A stretch of 64,000 bases of DNA from Intrasporangiaceae bacterium URHB0013 (GCA_000620545.1 JIBA01000015.1:186001-250000), one strand, 5' to 3'; positions 51,024 to 58,993 are shown, numbered from the stretch's first letter. A program made the numbers and translations. The notes: generated by a model from the sequence alone, not told the origin.

Positions 51024-52270
51024 TGACCGCTGGCACGACGAGCCGGGTGCCCACGCAGCGGCGTGGGCGCTCGGCACTCGAGCGTCTCGTCCCGTTCACC
51101 TCCGACGAGTTCGCTCGTGAGCACTGGGCGCGCACTCCCGTGGTCACCCGCGCCGAGGACTTGCCCGGCGGCCTGCTCGACCTCTTCGGAGAAGACGCCG
51201 TCGACGAGCTGGTCTCGCGTCGCGGCCTACGAGCGCCCTTCCTCCGCGTCGCCAAGAGCGGCCGTACCCTCGGCGACCGGGAGTTCACCGAGGGCGGGGG
51301 CGTGGGCGCGTCCGTCGCCGACCAGGTGAGCGACGACAAGCTGCTGCGTCACTTCGCCGATGGCGCCACCATCGTCCTGCAGGGGCTGCACCGCACCTGG
51401 GCGCCCCTCATCGCATTCACCCAGCAGCTCGCCGAGGAGCTGGGTCATCCCATCCAGGCCAACGCATACGTCACCCCGAGCCAGAACACCGGGTTCAGCG
51501 ACCACTACGACGTGCACGACGTCTTCGTGCTGCAGATGGCCGGAGAGAAGCGGTGGCGCGTCCGGCCGCCCGTGCACGAGTCGCCCCTGCGCGACGAACC
51601 CTGGACCGACCACCGGGCCGAGGTCGAGGAGGCCGGGCGGCGGGCGCCCGAGCACGAGTTCACGCTCCGCCCCGGCGACGTGCTCTACCTGCCGCGAGGT
51701 TGGGTGCACTCCGCCACCGCGCTCGGCGGGGTCAGCACCCACCTCACCCTCGGCATCCACGTGTGGACGCGACGTCACGTCGCCGACGAGCTCGTCTCCA
51801 TGGCACTGGCGCAGGCCAGTCGCGACGAGCGCGTCCGCGCCTCGCTCGACGTCGCACCGACGGGCTTCGACCACGAGGCGATCGCCCCGGACGTCGAGCT
51901 TGTGCGGGCGGCCCTCGTGCGAGCCCTCGGCGAGATCGACACGGCCGCCGTGGTCGACGCCCTCGAGGCGCGAGCCCGCGGCTCCCAGCGCCCGGCCCCG
52001 ATCGGCCCCCTCGCCCAGGTGGCGGCCGCCGAGGCGCTCAGGCCCGACACGTTGCTCCGCCTCCGGCCGCACGTGGCCGCGCGGCTGATGCCGTCCGGGC
52101 ACGGTCCGGCGACGTTGCGCAGTCGACTGGCCGACTTCCCGGTCGAGTCCCACGACGTCGGCACGTTCGTCGCGCTGGTCGACGACGGCGTGCTGCGTGC
52201 CGACATGGTCGGGATCGACCTCGCCCGGCAGCTGATGCTCGCCGGCCTGCTGGTCGCCGCCGACGACTGA
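51023..52270 (+). CDS. JmjC (cupin) Fe(II)/2-oxoglutarate oxygenase, ribosomal-oxygenase-like
   Basis: 415 residues. The JmjC core has H161-Y-D163 (SDHYDVHDVFVLQ) and H229 in YLPRGWVHSA as the iron triad, with K176 in GEKRWRV fitting 2-oxoglutarate binding. The HYD-V-HDVFVLQ form resembles the eukaryotic histidyl hydroxylases MINA53 and NO66 more than E. coli YcfD. A helical, winged-helix-like C-terminal part follows (about 250-415). The family hydroxylates residues on ribosomal proteins, but this gene overlaps a His-containing repeat peptide instead of a ribosomal gene. Substrate not determined. Confidence 0.88.
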   Translation: MTAGTTSRVPTQRRGRSALERLVPFTSDEFAREHWARTPVVTRAEDLPGGLLDLFGEDAVDELVSRRGLRAPFLRVAKSGRTLGDREFTEGGGVGASVADQVSDDKLLRHFADGATIVLQGLHRTWAPLIAFTQQLAEELGHPIQANAYVTPSQNTGFSDHYDVHDVFVLQMAGEKRWRVRPPVHESPLRDEPWTDHRAEVEEAGRRAPEHEFTLRPGDVLYLPRGWVHSATALGGVSTHLTLGIHVWTRRHVADELVSMALAQASRDERVRASLDVAPTGFDHEAIAPDVELVRAALVRALGEIDTAAVVDALEARARGSQRPAPIGPLAQVAAAEALRPDTLLRLRPHVAARLMPSGHGPATLRSRLADFPVESHDVGTFVALVDDGVLRADMVGIDLARQLMLAGLLVAADD

Positions 52271-52281
52271 CTGGGTGATCC

Positions 52282-52505
52282 GGCCTCTCGACGTGGCAGG
52301 GCCGCAAACTCTGGCCACTCGACGTGGCAGGAGCCACAAACACTGGCCACTCGACGTGGCAGGACCCGCAAACCCTGGCCACTCGACGTGGCAAGGCCCG
52401 CAAACCCTGGCCACTCGACGTGGCAGGAACCGCAAACACTGGCCACTCGACGTGGCAGGAGCCGCAAAACACTGGCCACTCGACGTGGCAGGAGCCGCAA
52501 ACACT
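52282..52505. repeat. Seven tandem units of about 32 bp, each with a GCCAC-TCGAC-GTGGC dyad
   Basis: Units start at 52282, 52313, 52345, 52377, 52409, 52441 and 52474; lengths 31, 32, 32, 32, 32, 33 and 32. Each reads GGCCACTCGACGTGGCAGG, then a short variable part and CGCAAAC.CT; the first unit has GGCCTCTCGACG. The inner 15 bases are an inverted repeat. A 32-base spacing is about three helical turns, so the dyads face the same side. There are no unique spacers, so it is not a CRISPR array. Confidence 0.85.
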
Positions 52506-52537
52506 GGCCTCTCGACGGTTTCAGCCGTCGAGAGGCC
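52506..52537. repeat. Perfect 13-bp palindrome ending the array
   Basis: GGCCTCTCGACGG (52506-52518) and CCGTCGAGAGGCC (52525-52537) with loop TTTCAG. It follows the last unit and can also act as terminator for the plus-strand oxygenase gene or the minus-strand gene at 52614. After it, AGGGTTTGTGGGTGG is an inverted fragment of the unit. Confidence 0.75.
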
Positions 52538-52613
52538 AGGGTTTGTGGGTGGTCGAGCGTCGAGGGGCCACCCTCTGCTCGGTGTGCCCCTGGCGGCGGG
52601 CAGGAACGCTGGA

Positions 52614-53378
52614 TCAGGCGGTGACGGCCGCGGTCAGGGCCTGCCGGGCTCCGACGAGACTCGGCCCGTACCAGGTGAGCAGACGGCCGCTGACGAGGGC
52701 GGTGCGCGCGTGGGAGAAGGCCTCCGGGCCGTCTTCGGCCGTGAAGACGTAGGGCTCGTCGGGCAGCACGACCGTGACACCCTCGCGGTCCAGGTCGTCG
52801 AGGTCCACGTGCGGGTAGCGGTCCGCGACGTCGGCGAGGACGTTGCGCCACCCCAGCCGGGCCACGAGGTCACCGGTGAACGTGTCGCGACCGACGGCCA
52901 TCCAGGGGTCGCGCCAGATCGCCACGGCGACGTCGAGCGACGGCTCAGGCTGGGCGCCGCCCCACTCGTCGTCCGCCGCCGAGAGCCACTCGGGCGTGCC
53001 GACCTCGAGCACGTCGCGGAAGAGCCGCCCGAGCGAGTCGAGCGCGGACGGCACCGTCTCGATGTCGGTGACCCACACGGCCACGCCTGCCTCGCGGAGC
53101 CGCCGGACGTCGAGCTCGCGGTTCTCCTCCTTGTTGGCCACGACGAGGTCGGGCTGCAGAGCCGTGACTGCCCTGAGGTCCGGGTTCTTGGTGCCGCGGA
53201 CGCGCGGGACCGCGAGGTCGCCCGGGTGCGTGCACCAGTCGGTCGCACCCACGAGTCGCTCGGGGCACGTCGTGGCGAGGGCCTCGGTGATCGACGGCAC
53301 CAACGACACGACCCGCTGTGGCGGCACCGGCAACGACACGGCATACGCCAGGTCGTCGACCAGCGTCACCGGGGTCAC
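52614..53378 (-). CDS. Helical backbone metal receptor (BtuF/TroA-like) protein without signal peptide
   Basis: 254 residues, resembling B12- or siderophore-binding proteins: RVVSLVPSITEALATTCPERLVGATDWC, GTKNPDLRAVTALQPDLVVANKEEN and SLDVAVAIWRDPWMAVGRDTF. No signal peptide or lipobox precedes the domain, so it is probably cytoplasmic. Start is a GTG at 53376-53378 with weak ribosome site. It follows icmF by 63 bases on the same strand, which may mean B12 or metal handling for the mutase; that link is inferred. Binding ligand unknown. Confidence 0.78.
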   Translation of the reverse strand: MTPVTLVDDLAYAVSLPVPPQRVVSLVPSITEALATTCPERLVGATDWCTHPGDLAVPRVRGTKNPDLRAVTALQPDLVVANKEENRELDVRRLREAGVAVWVTDIETVPSALDSLGRLFRDVLEVGTPEWLSAADDEWGGAQPEPSLDVAVAIWRDPWMAVGRDTFTGDLVARLGWRNVLADVADRYPHVDLDDLDREGVTVVLPDEPYVFTAEDGPEAFSHARTALVSGRLLTWYGPSLVGARQALTAAVTA

Positions 53379-53441
53379 GCGTTGGCCTCTCGACCGCGGG
53401 AGGGCAACAAACTTTGGCCTTTCGACGGTTTGGCAGTGGGG

Positions 53442-56400
53442 TCAGACGTTGCGGCGGTACTGGCCACCGACCTCGAAGAAGGCCTCGGTGACCTGCTGGA
53501 GGGAGCACACCCGCGCCGCACGCATGAGGACGTCGAAGACGTTGCCGCCCTCGATGGCGACCGTCCTGAGCTCCTCGAGCGCCGCCTTCGCCTCGACCTC
53601 GTGGGCCGCCCGGAAGGCACGCACCCGGGAGAGCTGGCCCTGCTTCTCGTCCTCGGTGCCGCGGGCGAGGACGACCGAGCGGGGCACGTCTCCCTCGTGC
53701 GGGTTGCGGAAGGTGTTGACGCCGATGATGGGCAGGCTGCCGTCGTGCTTGCGGTGCTCGTAGAGCATCGACTCGTCCTGGATGCGGCCGCGCTGGTAGC
53801 CCGTCTCCATCGCGCCGAGCACCCCGCCTCGCTCGGTGATGCGGTCGAACTCCTTGAGGACGGCGGCCTCGACGAGGTCAGTGAGCTCGTCGATGACGAA
53901 CGAGCCCTGGAGCGGGTTCTCGTTCATCGCAAGGCCCCACTCGCGGTTGATGATGAGCTGGATCGCGAGGGCGCGACGGACCGACTCCTCCGACGGGGTC
54001 GTCACGGCTTCGTCGAAAGCGTTGGTGTGCAAGGAGTTCGCGTTGTCGTAGATCGCGATGAGGGCCTGGAGCGTCGTGCGGATGTCATTGAAGTCCATCT
54101 CCTGCGCGTGCAGCGACCGGCCTGACGTCTGCACGTGGTACTTGAGCTTCTGGGACCGCTCCGCAGCGGAGTACTTCTCCTTCATCGCGACGGCCCAGAT
54201 GCGGCGGGCGACCCGGCCGAGGACGGAGTACTCCGGGTCCATGCCGTTGCTGAAGAAGAAGCTGAGGTTGGGCGCGAAGTCGTCGACCTTCATGCCGCGC
54301 GCGAGGTAGCTCTCGACGTAGGTGAAGCCGTTGGCGAGGGTGAATGCGAGCTGGCTGATGGGGTTGGCCCCGGCCTCGGCGATGTGGTAGCCGGAGATCG
54401 ACACCGAGTAGAAGTTGCGCACCTGGTGCTCGATGAACCACTCCTGGATGTCGGCCATCATCTTGAGCGAGAACTCGGTGCTGAAGATGCAGGTGTTCTG
54501 GCCCTGGTCCTCCTTGAGGATGTCGGCCTGCACCGTGCCGCGGACGTTGGCGAGGGCGTATGCCGTGAGCTCCTCGCGCTCGTCGTCGCTGGGCTCCCTG
54601 CCCTCCCGGGCGCGGAAGGCCTCGACCTGCTGGTCGATGGCGGTGTTGAGGAAGAAGGCGAGGATCGTCGGCGCGGGACCGTTGATCGTCATCGAGACGC
54701 TCGTCGTCGGTGACACGAGGTCGAAGCCGTCGTAGAGGGCCTTCATGTCGTCGAGCGTGGCGACGGACACGCCGGACGTGCCGACCTTGCCGTACACGTC
54801 GGGGCGCGGGTCGGGGTCACGACCGTAGAGCGTGACGGAGTCGAAGGCCGTCGACAGCCGCGTGGCCGGCTGCCCCTCCGACACCAGCTTGAAGCGGCGG
54901 TTGGTACGGAAGGGGTCGCCCTCCCCCGCGAACATGCGCGCAGGGTCCTCACCCTCGCGCTTGAACGGGAAGACGCCCGCGGTGAAGGGGTAGTAGCCGG
55001 GGAGGTTCTCGCGGCGCAGGAAGCTGACGAGCTCACCGTGGTCGCGGTACCGCGGGAGCGAGACTCGCGGGATCTTGTTGCCCGACAACGACTCCCGGGT
55101 CAGGACGTTACGGATCTCCTTGCCGCGGATGTGCACGACCTGCTCGTCGCCGGAGTAGGCCTCGACCACGGCGGGCCACGCGGCGAGCGCGTCGGCGACC
55201 TCGATCGGAAGGTCTGCTCGCGCCCTCTCGAGCAGGGCGTCGACGCCGTCGGCGGGTGCACCGGCGTCGGTGAGCTCAGCGCGCACGGACTCGAGCCGCT
55301 GCACGCGGCTGGCGGCTGCGGCATACGCCTCCGTCTTGGCGTGGTAGCCGCGGACGGTGTCGCTGATCTCGGCGAGGTAGCGCACGCGCGAGGCGGGCAC
55401 GATGGTCGCGATGCGCGTCGACTGCCTGGTGGCGACCCGCGGCAGCACGCCCTCCTCGACCGGCATCCCCTTGTCGCCGAGGAGGTCTCGCAGCTGCTGG
55501 TAGAGCGCGGTGACGCCATCGTCGTTGAAGGTGGCGGCCGACGTGCCGAAGACGGGCATGTCGGCGGGGCTCTTGCCGAAGGCCTCGCGGTTGCGGACCA
55601 TCTGGCGGCCGACGTCGCGCAGTGCGTCCTCGGCGCCGCGGCGCTCGAACTTGTTGATGGCGACGACGTCGGCGCGGTCGAGCATGTCGATCTTCTCGAG
55701 CTGGCTGCTGGCGCCGAACTCGGGCGTCATGACGTAGAGCGAGATGTCGGCGAAGTCGACGACGGCGGCATCGCCCTGGCCGATGCCCGGGGTCTCGAGG
55801 ATGACGAGGTCGAAGCCGGCGGCCCGGACGACGTCGAGCACGTCGTCGAGGTGGGTCGGCACCTGCGACCCACCGCGCGTCGCGAGGCTGCGGAAGAAGA
55901 CGCGGTCGCCGTCGAGCGAGCTCATGCGGATGCGGTCGCCCAGCAGGGCGCCACCACCACGGCTGCGGGTCGGGTCGACGGCCAGGACGGCGACGCGCAG
56001 CTTGTCCTGCTGGTCGAGGCGCAGACGGCGGATCAGCTCGTCGGTGAGGCTCGACTTCCCCGAGCCACCGGTGCCCGTGATGCCGAGGACCGGCACCCGG
56101 CGTCGACCAGCGGCCTCCCGGATGCCCGACAGCATCGTGTCGTCGATGTCGCCCTCCTGCGCGCCGGTGATGGCGCGGGCCACAGCGGCCCGTTCGCCGG
56201 CCAGCACGGCCTCGAGCGACGGTGGCCGCAGACCCCACGTGTCGAAGTCGCAGTCGGCGACGACGGTGTTGATCATGCCGGCGAGGCCCAGGCGCTGGCC
56301 GTCCTCCGGGCTGAAGATCGTGACGCCGGACTCACGCAGCCGGGAGATCTCCTCGGGGACGATGACGCCGCCGCCGCCGCCGACGACGCGGATGTGCCCC

Positions 56401-56684
56401 GCGCCGTTCTCCCTGAGCAGCTGCACGAGGTACTCGAAGTACTCGACATGGCCACCCTGGTAGGAGCTGACGGCGACTCCCTGCACGTCCTCCTCGATGG
56501 CCGCGTCGACGACCTCCTGGACCGAGCGGTTGTGCCCGAGGTGGATGACCTCGGCCCCCTGCGTCTGCATGATGCGCCGCATGATGTTGATCGACGCGTC
56601 GTGCCCGTCGAAGAGGCTGCTCGCCGTGACGAGCCGGACGTGGTGGGTGGGCCGGTGGAGGTCGCGCTGCGGTGCGTCAGACAT
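53442..56684 (-). CDS. icmF: Fused isobutyryl-CoA mutase with GTPase chaperone (IcmF)
   Basis: B12-dependent mutase interconverting isobutyryl-CoA and n-butyryl-CoA, with its repair GTPase built in. 1080 residues in the order B12 domain (about 15-145; axial His H28 in SLFDGHDASI), GTPase domain (P-loop GTGGSGKSS at 204-212) and mutase barrel (about 540-1080; SVSISGYHIAEAGANPISQL, NGMDPEYSVLGRVARRIW). The B12-GTPase-mutase order and length separate IcmF from two-gene methylmalonyl-CoA mutase; substrate specificity is inferred from family. The ATG at 56682-56684 lies six bases after a -10 box, so leaderless. A MarR regulator is divergent and shares the promoter region. Confidence 0.93.
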   Translation of the reverse strand: MSDAPQRDLHRPTHHVRLVTASSLFDGHDASINIMRRIMQTQGAEVIHLGHNRSVQEVVDAAIEEDVQGVAVSSYQGGHVEYFEYLVQLLRENGAGHIRVVGGGGGVIVPEEISRLRESGVTIFSPEDGQRLGLAGMINTVVADCDFDTWGLRPPSLEAVLAGERAAVARAITGAQEGDIDDTMLSGIREAAGRRRVPVLGITGTGGSGKSSLTDELIRRLRLDQQDKLRVAVLAVDPTRSRGGGALLGDRIRMSSLDGDRVFFRSLATRGGSQVPTHLDDVLDVVRAAGFDLVILETPGIGQGDAAVVDFADISLYVMTPEFGASSQLEKIDMLDRADVVAINKFERRGAEDALRDVGRQMVRNREAFGKSPADMPVFGTSAATFNDDGVTALYQQLRDLLGDKGMPVEEGVLPRVATRQSTRIATIVPASRVRYLAEISDTVRGYHAKTEAYAAAASRVQRLESVRAELTDAGAPADGVDALLERARADLPIEVADALAAWPAVVEAYSGDEQVVHIRGKEIRNVLTRESLSGNKIPRVSLPRYRDHGELVSFLRRENLPGYYPFTAGVFPFKREGEDPARMFAGEGDPFRTNRRFKLVSEGQPATRLSTAFDSVTLYGRDPDPRPDVYGKVGTSGVSVATLDDMKALYDGFDLVSPTTSVSMTINGPAPTILAFFLNTAIDQQVEAFRAREGREPSDDEREELTAYALANVRGTVQADILKEDQGQNTCIFSTEFSLKMMADIQEWFIEHQVRNFYSVSISGYHIAEAGANPISQLAFTLANGFTYVESYLARGMKVDDFAPNLSFFFSNGMDPEYSVLGRVARRIWAVAMKEKYSAAERSQKLKYHVQTSGRSLHAQEMDFNDIRTTLQALIAIYDNANSLHTNAFDEAVTTPSEESVRRALAIQLIINREWGLAMNENPLQGSFVIDELTDLVEAAVLKEFDRITERGGVLGAMETGYQRGRIQDESMLYEHRKHDGSLPIIGVNTFRNPHEGDVPRSVVLARGTEDEKQGQLSRVRAFRAAHEVEAKAALEELRTVAIEGGNVFDVLMRAARVCSLQQVTEAFFEVGGQYRRNV

Positions 56685-56690
56685 GGGAAA

Positions 56691-56720
56691 ACAGTAGGAC
56701 TTCCTACTAATGGACGTCAA
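56691..56720 (-). promoter_or_regulatory. icmF promoter
   Basis: Minus strand: -35 TTGACG (56715-56720), 18-base spacer, -10 TACTGT (56691-56696), then TTTCCC and the ATG. The palindrome at 56693-56708 covers part of the spacer and -10. Confidence 0.68.
56693..56708. promoter_or_regulatory. Palindromic operator, probably for the MarR regulator
   Basis: AGTAGGA-CT-TCCTACT is a perfect 7+7 inverted repeat with a 2-base centre, typical of MarR sites. It lies inside the icmF promoter and directly beside the marR promoter -35 region, so binding would block icmF and perhaps marR. Confidence 0.68.
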
Positions 56721-56733
56721 CGCGTCGTCGTCC

Positions 56734-56739
56734 TACGAT
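56734..56739 (+). promoter_or_regulatory. -10 box of the divergent MarR gene
   Basis: TACGAT followed by six bases and the ATG at 56746. A -35 candidate TGGACG (56711-56716) is 17 bases upstream. Leaderless. Confidence 0.6.
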
Positions 56740-56745
56740 GGCGGC

Positions 56746-57294
56746 ATGAGTGCGCAGACCAACACGGGCGGCGGCGTGAGCGCCGGGGTCGCAGCGGGCT
56801 CCGGCCTCGGCTTCGACCCGATCGCCCGGGCGCGGGAGCAGTGGGTCGAGCAGGGCTGGGGACCGGCCGCCGACGGGATGGCCGCGATCACCTCCCTCAT
56901 GCGCGCCCACCAGATCGTCCTCGCGCGGGTCGAGGCGACCCTCCGGCCGCTCGGCGTGACCTTCGCGCGCTACGAGGTGCTCATGCTCCTGTGGTTCAGC
57001 CGGCGCGGCTCGCTGCCGATGAAGGTCATCGGCAGCCGCCTGCAGGTGCACCCCACGAGCGTGACCAACGCCGTGGACCGCCTCGAGGACGCCGGACTCG
57101 TGACGCGCTCCACCCACCCCGAGGACCGTCGCGCGATGCTCGTGGCGCTGACGCCGACCGGCCGGGAGCTGGCCGAGCGAGCCACCAAGGCGCTCAACGC
57201 GGAGGTCTTCGAGCAACCTGACCTCGGCGCCTCCGACGTCCGCTCGCTCGTCGACGTGCTCACGCGGCTCCGGGGCCGCGCGGGCGACTTCTGA
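56746..57294 (+). CDS. MarR family transcriptional regulator, predicted repressor of icmF
   Basis: 182 residues. A Gly/Ala-rich start (MSAQTNTGGGVSAG) leads to a MarR winged helix: GVTFARYEVLMLLWFSRRG, recognition helix region IGSRLQVHPTSVTNAVDRLE, wing HPEDRRAMLVALTPTG. Start ATG at 56746 fits TACGAT six bases before; an in-frame ATG 36 bases earlier is possible. It diverges from icmF across a palindromic site. In such layouts the regulator senses a ligand, here perhaps an acyl-CoA; unproven. Confidence 0.9.
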   Translation: MSAQTNTGGGVSAGVAAGSGLGFDPIARAREQWVEQGWGPAADGMAAITSLMRAHQIVLARVEATLRPLGVTFARYEVLMLLWFSRRGSLPMKVIGSRLQVHPTSVTNAVDRLEDAGLVTRSTHPEDRRAMLVALTPTGRELAERATKALNAEVFEQPDLGASDVRSLVDVLTRLRGRAGDF

Positions 57295-57340
57295 CCCAGT
57301 TCGTTACCCGGAACGCGAGGACGGCCGGGACGACCCTCGG

Positions 57341-57346
57341 CACACT
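57341..57346 (+). promoter_or_regulatory. Possible -10 of the AGE-family gene
   Basis: CACACT six bases before the ATG at 57353; imperfect match to TANNNT. Confidence 0.3.
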
Positions 57347-57352
57347 AGGGGC

Positions 57353-58609
57353 ATGCCCGACACCGCGCTGCCCACGGACCATCTCGCCCGGCTCGCGCAG
57401 CAGCGGCAGTCGCTACGCGCACTCGCGCGCGCCGCGCAGCGACCGGGCGGCGGGTTCGGGTGGCTCGACGACGACGGGAGGCTCGACGACGCCTACGGTG
57501 TCGAGCTCTGGATCACGGCACGGATGACCCATGTCGCGGCCCTGGCGGTCCTCGAGGGCGACGCCTCGTTCGAGCCGGTCGTCGACCACGGCATCGCGAC
57601 CTTCGCGCCCGGCGGGCTGCTCCACGACAGCCGGCACGGCGGCTGGTTCGCGTCGGTCCACGCAGACGGATCACCCGACGTCGCCGACAAGCGGGCCTAC
57701 GAGCACGCGTTCGTCGTGCTCGCCGCCACGTCCGCCTCGGCGGCACGGCGACCCGGGGCGGACGACCTGCTGGACCGGGCACTCCAGACCTTCGAGCAAC
57801 GGTTCTGGCGAGAGTCCGACGGTCTCGCCGTCGACGTCTGGGACCGGACGTGGACCGACCTCGAGGACTATCGCGGCGTCAACGCCAACATGCACTCCCT
57901 CGAGGCGCTGCTCGCCGCCTGGGACGTGACGCGTGACCCGCGCTGGCTCGGCCACGCGCTGCGCATCACCGAGCGGGTGGTGCACGGCTTCGCCCGGTCG
58001 TGGAACTACCGCCTGCCGGAGCACTTCGACGCCGGCTGGCAGCCGCGCCCCGACTACAACCGGGAGCACGCGACCGACAAGTTCCGCCCGTTCGGCGTGA
58101 CGCCCGGCCACCTGCTCGAGTGGTCGAGACTCTCCCTGCACCTGCGCCACGCCCTCGGGGCCGAGTCTCCGCCGTGGCTGCTCGACGAGGCGCGGTCGCT
58201 GTTCGACGTCGCCGTGCACGAGGGCTGGGACGTCGACGGCCACGAGGGCTTCGTCTACACCACGGACTTCGACGGTCGGCCCGTCGTGCGCGACCGGCTG
58301 CACTGGGTCGTCACCGAGGCCATCGGCGCCGCGCGGACGCTTCACCTCGCGACCGGCGACCCCACGTATGCCGCGTGGTACGACCGGTGGTGGGACCACG
58401 CACACCGGTGGTTCATCGACGTGGAGCAGGGCTCGTGGCGCCACGAGCTCTCACCGGAGCTGACACCGTCGAGCGTTGTCTGGCAGGGGCGCCCGGACGT
58501 CTACCACGCCTACCAGGCATGTCTCGTCGGGGCACTCGGCGAGATCACGTCGTTCGCAGGGGCGCTGCGCGAGGGCGGGCTCCAGCCCACCCCGAGACCC
58601 AGGCCCTAG
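57353..58609 (+). CDS. AGE family epimerase/isomerase
   Basis: 418-residue (alpha/alpha)6-barrel protein of the N-acylglucosamine 2-epimerase superfamily, which acts on free sugars. Landmarks: DDAYGVELWITARMTHVAALA, GGWFASV, YEHAFVVLAA, DYRGVNANMHSLEALLAAWD, RPFGVTPGHLLEWSRL and WQGRPDVYHAYQACLVG. The conserved His residues (H59, H118-type, H in NMHS) fit a mannose or sulfoquinovose isomerase, but the substrate cannot be chosen from sequence alone. No sugar transporter is adjacent. It ends four bases into the convergent BldC-like gene. Confidence 0.85.
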   Translation: MPDTALPTDHLARLAQQRQSLRALARAAQRPGGGFGWLDDDGRLDDAYGVELWITARMTHVAALAVLEGDASFEPVVDHGIATFAPGGLLHDSRHGGWFASVHADGSPDVADKRAYEHAFVVLAATSASAARRPGADDLLDRALQTFEQRFWRESDGLAVDVWDRTWTDLEDYRGVNANMHSLEALLAAWDVTRDPRWLGHALRITERVVHGFARSWNYRLPEHFDAGWQPRPDYNREHATDKFRPFGVTPGHLLEWSRLSLHLRHALGAESPPWLLDEARSLFDVAVHEGWDVDGHEGFVYTTDFDGRPVVRDRLHWVVTEAIGAARTLHLATGDPTYAAWYDRWWDHAHRWFIDVEQGSWRHELSPELTPSSVVWQGRPDVYHAYQACLVGALGEITSFAGALREGGLQPTPRPRP

Positions 58610-58797
58610 TCCTGCGTCCTGCCCAGGAGGGCAGAGATCTCACTCTCGAGGTAGCGGCGGTGACCTCCGAGCGTCCGGCGGGGGTGGAGCTGCCCGGATC
58701 GGGCCCATCGGCTCACCGTCTTGGGGTCGACGCGGAAGATCGTCGCCACCTCGGCCGGGGTCAACAGCCTCTCGACCACCACGTTGTCGCCGTCCAT
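58606..58797 (-). CDS. BldC family DNA-binding protein (MerR-like)
   Basis: 63 residues, close in sequence to the Streptomyces developmental regulator BldC: LLTPAEVATIFRVDPKTVSRWA then RTLGGHRRYLESEISALL. It has the winged helix-turn-helix but no effector domain. The gene overlaps the last four bases of the convergent AGE gene and has GAGGGG upstream of its ATG. BldC binds direct repeats cooperatively in Streptomyces; targets here unknown. Confidence 0.93.
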   Translation of the reverse strand: MDGDNVVVERLLTPAEVATIFRVDPKTVSRWARSGQLHPRRTLGGHRRYLESEISALLGRTQD

Positions 58798-58981
58798 GTC
58801 AGCCCCTCAGCCCGATCGCAGTTTCCAGTGGAGGTCACGGGGCCCGGGGCTGTGTGCTCAACCCCGAGCCCGATGGATACCTGACCCGCCGAGAGCGCCC
58901 GTCTCCGGTTCCCCGACCTCAGCCACGGTACGGACACTTTATTCGACAATCAAGCGATCAGACATACGAACGGTTGATCAC

Positions 58982-58987
58982 TACATT
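58982..58987 (+). promoter_or_regulatory. -10 box of the second MarR gene
   Basis: TACATT, six bases before the ATG at 58994, inside an AT-richer island (58937-58990) with repeated GATCA words that may be the operator. Confidence 0.5.
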
Positions 58988-58993
58988 GGGCGC

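Larger units (their letters stand above)
52271..52613. other. Intergenic region with a seven-unit dyad array and terminal palindrome
   Basis: Between the JmjC gene (plus) and the BtuF-like gene (minus), converging. Apart from the array (52282-52505) and the palindrome (52506-52537), the remaining 76 bases hold no clear feature except a CGTCGAG word near 52558. Confidence 0.6.

Noticed and set aside
52282-52537. CRISPR array
   Set aside because: Units are contiguous 31-33-bp repeats with no unique spacers, and no cas gene is present.
56600-56760. Cobalamin riboswitch upstream of icmF
   Set aside because: The predicted promoter puts the transcript start at or near the ATG, leaving no leader for a riboswitch, and no B12-box-like sequence is seen.
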